DNA of 64,000 nt from Frankiaceae bacterium (GTDB taxonomy: Bacteria; Actinomycetota; Actinomycetes; Mycobacteriales; SCTD01). Below the pieces are notes generated by a model that had not been told where the DNA came from, ran no database searches, and saw only the letters and a program-made list of their open reading frames with translations. The first letter of the stretch is position 1. Each line of letters starts with the position of its first letter. Shown here one piece after another: positions 58,215-64,000 of this stretch. Made by a program: the position numbers and the translations under genes. The stretch covers positions 1 to 64,000 of the forward strand of contig JAENVS010000034.1 of the NCBI GenBank assembly GCA_016650445.1, read 5' to 3'.

Positions 58215-58820
58215 GTGGCCGCCCGCCTGGTCGTGCTGGTCTCCGGTGGCGGGACCAACCTGCAGGCGCTCTTGGACGCGGCGCGCGATCCGGCGTACCC
58301 CGCCGAGGTGGTCGCGGTCGGTGCGGACCGCGACGGGATCGAGGCGCTCACCCGGGCAGAGCGGGCGGGCGTGCCGACCTTCGTGCTGCGCGTCGGTGAC
58401 TTCCCGAGCCGCGAGGCGTGGGACGCCGCCTTTGCCGACGAGACCGCGAAGCACGAGCCCGACCTCGTCGTCAGCGCCGGCTTCATGAAGCTGGCCGGCG
58501 CGTCGTTCCTCGATCGCTTCGGCGGCCGCTACATCAACACCCATCCCGCCCTGCTGCCTGCCTTTCCCGGCATGCACGGCGCGCGCGACGCGCTGGACTA
58601 CGGCGTGAAGGTGACCGGCTGCACGGTCTTCGTGGTCGACGCCGGCGTCGACACCGGGCCGATCCTGGCCCAAGCCGCCGTACCCGTCGTCGACGGTGAC
58701 GACGAGGCAACGCTGCACGAGCGCATCAAGACCGCCGAGCGCACCCTGCTCGTCGGCACCGTCGCGCGGATGGCGCGCGACGGCTGGACCGTCACCGGAA
58801 GGACCGTCTCGCTCCCATGA
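58215..58820 (+). CDS. purN: Phosphoribosylglycinamide formyltransferase
   Basis: PurN transfers a formyl group from 10-formyl-THF to GAR in purine synthesis. The 201-residue enzyme begins [19 protein letters not shown] (phosphate-binding loop). It has [15 protein letters not shown] (catalytic Asn and His) and DTGPIL (folate site). GTG 58215 follows a strong GGGGAGG, and a TACGCT -10 lies 36 nt upstream. purH starts 52 bp later, and FolD supplying its cofactor is 3 kb downstream. Confidence 0.96.
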   Translation: MAARLVVLVSGGGTNLQALLDAARDPAYPAEVVAVGADRDGIEALTRAERAGVPTFVLRVGDFPSREAWDAAFADETAKHEPDLVVSAGFMKLAGASFLDRFGGRYINTHPALLPAFPGMHGARDALDYGVKVTGCTVFVVDAGVDTGPILAQAAVPVVDGDDEATLHERIKTAERTLLVGTVARMARDGWTVTGRTVSLP

Positions 58821-58872
58821 ACGCACCCCAACACGTCGCTCGCTTGCGCTCACGACGCGCCGGGGACCCCGC

Positions 58873-60423
58873 ATGAGCACCATCCCCGTGAAGCGCGCGC
58901 TCGTCAGCGTCTACGACAAGACCGGCCTCGAGGAGCTCGGCCGTGGGCTCGCCGAGGCCGGCGTCGAGATCGTGTCGACGGGTTCGACCGCGTCGCGGCT
59001 GCGCGACGCCGGCGTGGCCGTCACGGCGATCGACGAGCTCACCGGATTCCCGGAGTGCCTCGACGGCCGGGTCAAGACGCTGCACCCGAAGGTGCACGCG
59101 GGCATCCTTGCCGACCGCCGCCTCGACGACCACGTCAAGCAGCTCGCCGAGCTCGGCATCGAGCCCTTCGACCTCGTCGTGGTCAACCTCTACCCGTTCG
59201 TCGACACGGTCTCGTCCGGCGCCGATCAGGACGAGTGCGTCGAGCAGATCGACATCGGCGGACCGACGATGGTCCGTGCCGCCGCGAAGAACCACCCGTC
59301 CGTCGCCGTGGTCGTGTCTCCCTCGTCGTACGCAGACGTGCTGGTCGCCGTACAAGCGGGTGGTACGACGCTCGAGCAGCGCAAAGCCCTTGCTGCACAG
59401 GCGTTCCGGCACACGGCGTCGTACGACATCGCCGTCGCGTCCTGGATGGGCAGTGTGCTGTCGCCCGACGGCGACCCGTGGCCGGGCTGGGTCGGCTCGT
59501 CGTGGAAGCGTGCCGACGTCCTTCGGTACGGCGAGAACCCGCACCAGGCGGCGGCGCTGTACATCGACGACCACTTCCCGGGCGGCCTGGCCGGTGCGCA
59601 GCAGCTGCACGGCAAGCAGATGTCCTACAACAACTACGTCGACACCGACGCGGCGCGGCGGGCGGCGTACGACTTCAGCGAGCCCTGCGTCGCCATCATC
59701 AAGCACGCCAACCCGTGCGGCATCGCGATCGGTGCCGACGTCGCCCAGGCGCACCGCAAGGCGCACGCCTGCGACCCGGTGTCGGCGTTCGGCGGCGTCA
59801 TCGCCGTCAACCGCCCGTTGTCTGTCGCGATGGCGGAGCAGGTCGCCGACATCTTCACCGAGGTCGTCGTGGCCCCGGCGTACGACGAAGGCGCTGTCGA
59901 GGTGCTGTCGCGCAAGCCGTCGATCCGGGTGCTGGTCGCGCCGCCGGTGCCCGCCGGGCAGCGGCTCGAGATGCGGCCGATCAGCGGTGGGCTGCTGCTG
60001 CAGCACGCCGACGTCTTCACGGCCGGCGACGACCCGGCGACATGGACGCTCGCGTCCGGCACCGCCGTGTCCGACGAGGTGCTGGCCGACCTGGCGTTCG
60101 CCTGGCGGGCGATCCGCGCGGTGAAGTCGAACGCGATCCTGCTCGCCTCCGGCGGTGCGACGGTGGGCGTCGGCATGGGTCAAGTCAACCGGGTCGATGC
60201 GGCCCGGCTCGCCGTTGCGCGCGCGGCAGAGCGAGCGGCCGGGTCGGTGGCAGCATCCGACGCGTTCTTCCCGTTCGCCGACGGGCTGCAGGTGCTCCTC
60301 GACGCGGGTGTCCGCGCGGTGGTCGAGCCGGGCGGGTCGGTGCGCGACGAGGAGGTCATCGCCGCAGCTGCGGCTGCCGGCGTACCGCTCTACTTCACCG
60401 GCACGCGGCATTTCGCGCACTGA
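58873..60423 (+). CDS. purH: Bifunctional AICAR formyltransferase / IMP cyclohydrolase
   Basis: PurH performs the last two steps of IMP synthesis. The 516-residue protein has the MGS-like IMP cyclohydrolase domain first (residues about 5-145; [31 protein letters not shown]). The AICAR transformylase domain follows ([34 protein letters not shown]), with the catalytic Lys/His present. It ends at the conserved terminal RHFAH. The ATG at 58873 has no strong ribosome binding site. Confidence 0.96.
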   Translation: MSTIPVKRALVSVYDKTGLEELGRGLAEAGVEIVSTGSTASRLRDAGVAVTAIDELTGFPECLDGRVKTLHPKVHAGILADRRLDDHVKQLAELGIEPFDLVVVNLYPFVDTVSSGADQDECVEQIDIGGPTMVRAAAKNHPSVAVVVSPSSYADVLVAVQAGGTTLEQRKALAAQAFRHTASYDIAVASWMGSVLSPDGDPWPGWVGSSWKRADVLRYGENPHQAAALYIDDHFPGGLAGAQQLHGKQMSYNNYVDTDAARRAAYDFSEPCVAIIKHANPCGIAIGADVAQAHRKAHACDPVSAFGGVIAVNRPLSVAMAEQVADIFTEVVVAPAYDEGAVEVLSRKPSIRVLVAPPVPAGQRLEMRPISGGLLLQHADVFTAGDDPATWTLASGTAVSDEVLADLAFAWRAIRAVKSNAILLASGGATVGVGMGQVNRVDAARLAVARAAERAAGSVAASDAFFPFADGLQVLLDAGVRAVVEPGGSVRDEEVIAAAAAAGVPLYFTGTRHFAH

Positions 60424-60946
60424 GCAGGACGACGCCGACTTCCGCGAGGCCGACCTCTCTGAGCAGAAGCTGCGCGGGCGCGTCTTCGAGCAGGCCGACT
60501 TCAGCGGTGCCGACCTGTCGTCGGCGGTCTTCGAGGACTGCGCCTTCTTGAACTGCCGCTTCGAGCGGACGCGGCTGTCATTCGCCCGGCTCGTCGGCTG
60601 CAAGCTGACCGGGTCGACGTTCCTGCGCTGCGACCTGCGTCCGCTGACGGTTGAGGGCGGCGACTGGTCGTACGCCGTGCTGCGCGGCGCCGACCTGCGA
60701 GGGGTGTCGTTGGCCGGTGTGCGGCTGGCCGAGGCCGACCTGTCCGACGCCGACCTGTCGGGTGGGTCACTGGCCGGCTGCGACCTGTCGCATGCGCGGC
60801 TGCGCGGCGTGAAGCTGCGTGGCGCCGACCTCCGGGGCGCCGTGATGGACGGCTGCGACGTCGACCTCGTCGACTGGACCGAGGTCCGCATCGACGTCGC
60901 CCTCGCCGTGCTGCTCGCGCAGGCCCGCGGTGCCCGGGTGGACTAG
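60410..60946 (+). CDS. Pentapeptide-repeat protein, start codon unresolved
   Basis: The frame encodes about 175 residues with A(D/N)LxX repeats ([69 protein letters not shown]). These form a right-handed quadrilateral helix, as in pentapeptide proteins that mimic DNA or bind gyrase. A few Cys replace the usual central residue. It overlaps the end of purH in another frame. No ATG, GTG or TTG lies near the start of the repeat region. The nearest possible start is ATT at 60410, so this is either a rare start, a truncated gene or a small indel. The function is unknown. Confidence 0.65.
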   Translation: MSRTEQDDADFREADLSEQKLRGRVFEQADFSGADLSSAVFEDCAFLNCRFERTRLSFARLVGCKLTGSTFLRCDLRPLTVEGGDWSYAVLRGADLRGVSLAGVRLAEADLSDADLSGGSLAGCDLSHARLRGVKLRGADLRGAVMDGCDVDLVDWTEVRIDVALAVLLAQARGARVD

Positions 60947-60953
60947 CGATGGT

Positions 60954-61370
60954 CTAGTCGCCGCGGGCAGCCAGCAGGACGACGCCGGCGACGACGAGCG
61001 CAACGGTCAGCACAGCGCCGTTGATGTTGCGCCGGTTGCGCTCGCTGTCATCGTCGAACCACGCTGCCGCTGCCTCGCCGTCCGGGGTGAGCCCTTGCTG
61101 GCGCAGCGCCCGCTCGCGCAGCGACTTGCGCAGGAAGTACGCCAGGACAAGGACGCCCACGATCGGCGGGATCGCCCGTCGGGGGTCGGAGCCCGCAGCG
61201 GCGAACACCGTGGCCAGCAGTGCACCGACGAGCAGCCCGACGGGCACCGCCTGGCGAAGGGTGTAGCCACGCCGCGTGATGTCGTCGTGCGTCCAGGCCT
61301 GGTACGCCGGGCCGAGGCGCCAGGCGAACAGCCGGTAGGCCACGAGCAGGAGGAGGGGTGGCCGGGTCAC
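60954..61370 (-). CDS. Small membrane protein, DUF5313-like
   Basis: This 138-residue protein starts at GTG 61370 and has membrane helices at about 42-60, 68-83 and 116-134. An N-terminal stretch (LGPAYQAWTHDDITRRGYTLRQAV) resembles DUF5313 proteins of mycobacteria. A charged loop (FDDDSERNRRNING) precedes the last helix. The function is unknown. It is divergent from folD with only 22 bp between start codons, and its -10 element (TAATCT) interlocks with that of folD. Confidence 0.55.
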   Translation of the reverse strand: MTRPPLLLLVAYRLFAWRLGPAYQAWTHDDITRRGYTLRQAVPVGLLVGALLATVFAAAGSDPRRAIPPIVGVLVLAYFLRKSLRERALRQQGLTPDGEAAAAWFDDDSERNRRNINGAVLTVALVVAGVVLLAARGD

Positions 61371-61376
61371 CTGGCG

Positions 61377-61386
61377 AGATTAGGCT
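61377..61386. promoter_or_regulatory. Interlocked divergent -10 elements (DUF5313-like gene / folD)
   Basis: On the plus strand TAGGCT (61381-61386) ends 6 nt before the folD GTG. On the minus strand TAATCT (61377-61382) ends 6 nt before the GTG of the neighbour. They share 2 bp (61381-61382). Both transcripts would be leaderless, and RNA polymerase could occupy only one promoter at a time. Confidence 0.6.
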
Positions 61387-61392
61387 GCCGCC

Positions 61393-62253
61393 GTGACCGC
61401 ACGCATGCTGCCCGGTGGACCAGTCGCGGAGGCCGTCCTTGCCGACCTGCGCCCGCGGATCGAGAAGCTCACCGAGGGCGGGCACCAGCCGGGGCTCGGC
61501 ACGGTGCTGGTGGGCGACGACTCCGCGAGCGCCGGCTACATCCGGATGAAGCAGGAGCAGGCGACCGCGCTCGGCTTCACGTCGCCGCACGTGCACCTGC
61601 CCGTCGACTGCACGCAGGCAGACCTCGTCGCGGCGATCCGGTCGATGAACGACGACGCGTCCGTCGACGGGATGCTCGTGCAGCATCCTGTGCCGGCGCA
61701 GCTCGACTACGAGGCCGCGCTGCTGGAGATGGACCCCGACAAGGACGTCGACGGGCTGCACCCGGTCAACATGGGCCGGCTCGCGCTCGGCATGCCCGGC
61801 CCGGTGCCGTGCACGCCGGCCGGGATCGAGGCGCTGCTGGCCTTCCACGGCGTACCGATCTCCGGTCGTGAGGTGTGCATCCTGGGTCGCGGCACGACGC
61901 TGGGCCGCCCGCTCGCGCTGCTGCTGACTCAGAAGCGCCCGACGGCCAACGCCGCGGTGACGGTGGTGCACACCGGCGTACCGAACTGGGCCGACTACAC
62001 GCGCCGGGCCGAGATCGTCGTCGCGGCCGCCGGCGTGCCCGGGATCCTGCAGCCCGAGCACATCACGCCGGGCGCGGTCGTCGTCGGTGGCGGTGTGCGT
62101 TACGAGGGCCGCAAGCTCCTGCCCGACGTCGACGAGGCCTGCAACGAGGTCGCCGGCGCGATCACCCCGCGCATCGGCGGCGTCGGCCCGACGACCGTGG
62201 CGATGCTCCTGCGCAACTGCGTCGAGGCCGCCGAACGCGCCGCCTCCTGCTGA
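61393..62253 (+). CDS. folD: Methylenetetrahydrofolate dehydrogenase / cyclohydrolase
   Basis: FolD makes 10-formyl-THF for PurN and PurH. The 286-residue protein has the catalytic Tyr49 and Lys53 (YIRMKQEQ), the loop VDGMLVQHPVP, DVDGLHPVN and the NADP-binding GRGTTLGRPLALLL. The C-terminal DVDEACNEVAGAITPRIGGVGPTTVAMLL is followed by a normal ending. GTG 61393 is preceded 6 nt upstream by TAGGCT, so it is probably leaderless. Confidence 0.96.
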   Translation: MTARMLPGGPVAEAVLADLRPRIEKLTEGGHQPGLGTVLVGDDSASAGYIRMKQEQATALGFTSPHVHLPVDCTQADLVAAIRSMNDDASVDGMLVQHPVPAQLDYEAALLEMDPDKDVDGLHPVNMGRLALGMPGPVPCTPAGIEALLAFHGVPISGREVCILGRGTTLGRPLALLLTQKRPTANAAVTVVHTGVPNWADYTRRAEIVVAAAGVPGILQPEHITPGAVVVGGGVRYEGRKLLPDVDEACNEVAGAITPRIGGVGPTTVAMLLRNCVEAAERAASC

Positions 62254-62259
62254 CGATCA

Positions 62260-62321
62260 GCTGATCTCGGAGCTACCGGGCCAACGCGCCGGCGTGTCCG
62301 CCCGCTAACTCCGAGATGAGC
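62260..62321. repeat. Long imperfect palindrome between folD and the FHA gene
   Basis: The arms 62260-62281 and 62300-62321 are complementary at 19 of 22 positions around an 18-nt loop. The outer parts include ATCTCGGAG and CTCCGAGAT as perfect complements. It is longer than a typical terminator and lies between convergent stops. It could be a bidirectional terminator or a dispersed palindromic element. Confidence 0.65.
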
Positions 62322-62346
62322 GGGGATGGCGGGAGGTCCAGAGGAC

Positions 62347-62961
62347 TCAGCCGGCGCGGCGGACGTCGGCGTCGGAGTCGGTGGGGAGGGGGCGGACGAC
62401 CCCGGCGCTGATGACCTCGTTGGCGAGCCGGGCCCGCCGGTTGACGCCCTCCGCGATGCGGAACTTCTGGTACAGCCGCAGCAGGTGCTGCTTGACCGCG
62501 GCCTCGGTGACGACGAGCTCGTCGGCGATCTCCCTGGCGGTGGCTGGTGCGACGAACGCGTCCTGCTGCAGCGCCGGCCGGCACAGCGACGTCAGCACCT
62601 CGACCTCGCGGCGGGTGAGGTCGGGTGCGGAGATGCGACGCAGCTCGACCGTGTCGTCGGTGTCCGCCTGCGCGGGGATCCCACTGACGCGGGTGCGCGC
62701 GACGCCGAACGACAGCACGTCGCCGTCGGCCAGCACGCGGCGCCCGACCGGGCGGCCGTTGACGCGGGTGCCGTTGATCGACAGTCCCAGGTCGGCGACG
62801 TAGAGGTGGTCACCGCGGCGGACGATCTCGGCGTGCAGGCGCGACACGGACGGGTCGTCGAGCGAGATGTCGACGCCGCCGCCCCGCCCCACGGTCGTGA
62901 CGTCCTCGCGTAGCGGGAAGACCTCGCCGGTCTCCTCCAGGCGGAGGTGAGGCGTGTCCAC
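62347..62961 (-). CDS. FHA-domain protein with LuxR-type HTH
   Basis: The protein, about 204 residues from GTG 62961, has a FHA domain at about 20-100 (TTVGRGGGVDISLDDPSVSRLHAEI, VADLGLSINGTRVNG) that binds phosphothreonine. A C-terminal helix-turn-helix (about 115-190; LTRREVEVLTSLC, AREIADELVVTEAAVKQHLLRLYQKFRI) is of the LuxR type. FHA fused to an HTH suggests a transcription factor controlled by Ser/Thr kinase signalling. Longer N-terminal readings would enter the divergent ACT gene promoter. Confidence 0.78.
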   Translation of the reverse strand: MDTPHLRLEETGEVFPLREDVTTVGRGGGVDISLDDPSVSRLHAEIVRRGDHLYVADLGLSINGTRVNGRPVGRRVLADGDVLSFGVARTRVSGIPAQADTDDTVELRRISAPDLTRREVEVLTSLCRPALQQDAFVAPATAREIADELVVTEAAVKQHLLRLYQKFRIAEGVNRRARLANEVISAGVVRPLPTDSDADVRRAG

Positions 62962-63053
62962 GAGTGCGCGCTCCTCGGAGTCGTCGAGCCTGGCGGTCAG
63001 GTCGATGTGTCTTCCTTGTCCGTACCCCCTGACCTCGAGATGACACCCCCGGC

Positions 63054-63059
63054 TAGGGT
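63054..63059 (+). promoter_or_regulatory. -10 element (TAGGGT) of the ACT-domain gene
   Basis: TAGGGT ends 7 nt before the ATG at 63067, with no Shine-Dalgarno sequence. It is a leaderless-type arrangement. Confidence 0.45.
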
Positions 63060-63066
63060 CGACGCC

Positions 63067-63488
63067 ATGAGCGAGAACCGGCTCGCGGACCTGCGACCGG
63101 AGCTCGATCCCACCCACCTGGCGGTCAGCAAGTGGCCCGTCTCGTGGCGACCGCCGTCCCTTCCCGACGGGTTCTGCGCCGTTGTCGTCGATGTCGACGA
63201 GGTCACGCTGGTCTGCAGCGAGGACCAGCTGGCGGGGTACGACGACGCGTCACGAGAAGCCGTAGAGGTCGGCTGGCGGCGGGTGACGTTCGCCGGCCCG
63301 CTGCCCTGGGAGCAGGTCGGCTTCCTCGCCGACGTGGCCGGGCGGCTCGCGGCAGCGCAGATCCCCTTCACCAGCCTGTCGGGGTTCACCACCGACCACG
63401 TGCTCGTGCGGGCGGCTCAGGCCGATCTGGCCGTCGCGGTCCTGAGTGGCGACGCGCCCCCCGAGCCGCGCTCGGGGACGACCAACCC

Positions 63489-63492
<4 letters not shown>
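63067..63492 (+). CDS. ACT-domain protein (ACT_7 type)
   Basis: This 141-residue protein has two ACT-like halves. The first covers WRPPSLPDGFCAVVVDVDEVTLVCSEDQ, and the second covers GWRRVTFAGPLPWEQVGFLADVAGRLAAAQIPFTSLSGFTTDHVLVRAAQADLAVAVL. It resembles the ligand-binding ACT_7 family, often with amino-acid ligands. The ligand is unknown. The stop overlaps the GTG of the DUF3017 gene (GTGA), so they are coupled. Confidence 0.8.

Positions 63493-64000
<508 letters not shown>

Overview
The window is one 64 kb stretch of a high-GC actinobacterial chromosome. Evidence for this is strong G/C preference at third codon positions, frequent GTG starts, BldM-like and SigD/RsdA-like regulators beside guaB, an acVLRF1-type peptidyl-tRNA hydrolase, and the order sucC-sucD-DUF6350-purN-purH-folD-DUF3017-mdh. 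The gene set fits a sporulating or soil-type actinomycete. I cannot fix the genus from sequence alone.

Layout. 1-13.0 kb is a conserved regulatory and purine block: end of a TPR protein, a degenerate histidine kinase plus BldM-like regulator, a sigma-D-type sigma factor (frameshifted here) with its membrane anti-sigma factor, DUF5319, guaB carrying a 378-residue intein, guaB3, two secreted proteins, a GNAT protein and guaA. 13.0-21.5 kb is accessory and envelope-facing: an HTH/nucleotidyltransferase pair, an LPxTG surface protein, an M28 peptidase, a decayed YcnI-like gene, a large surface protein with a VPEVP-type tail, lipoproteins, a Rieske/DUF2231 pair and a CAP-domain protein. 21.6-25.6 kb is an envelope-stress block (acVLRF1, PspC/LiaF-like protein, PspC-fused histidine kinase, LuxR-type regulator). 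25.7-32.5 kb is an operon for an unusually fused branched-chain amino-acid-type ABC transporter. 32.5-40 kb holds a UbiA prenyltransferase, a DUF222/HNH protein, a YefM/YoeB toxin-antitoxin pair with a textbook promoter, and a complete IS481-family element with intact inverted repeats and a 6-bp target duplication. 38.6-53.7 kb holds secreted hydrolases, pcrA, an M23 peptidase, a lipase, a carboxyltransferase and a B12-binding protein. 53.8-64 kb is core metabolism: sucCD, purN, purH, folD and the start of mdh, with small membrane and regulatory proteins between them.

How the genes work together. guaB and guaA convert IMP to GMP, purN and purH make IMP, and folD supplies the formyl-tetrahydrofolate used by PurN and PurH. 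sucCD and mdh are TCA-cycle enzymes. Many secreted proteins end in either LPxTG (three) or a second, recurring VPEVP-x-A-x-LLP tail (two), which suggests two surface-anchoring routes, although no sortase is in the window. Many genes have a TAnnnT -10 element only 6-8 nt upstream of the start codon, consistent with leaderless transcription. The tightest case is the 22-bp gap between folD and its divergent neighbour.

Quality note. Two loci (the sigma factor near 2398 and the YcnI-like gene at 16.6-17.2 kb) carry indels, and a pentapeptide-repeat gene at 60.4 kb lacks a normal start codon. Some of these could be assembly errors. I saw no tRNA, rRNA or CRISPR array. No gene-free stretch longer than 300 bases remains once the 16.6-17.2 kb remnant is counted.
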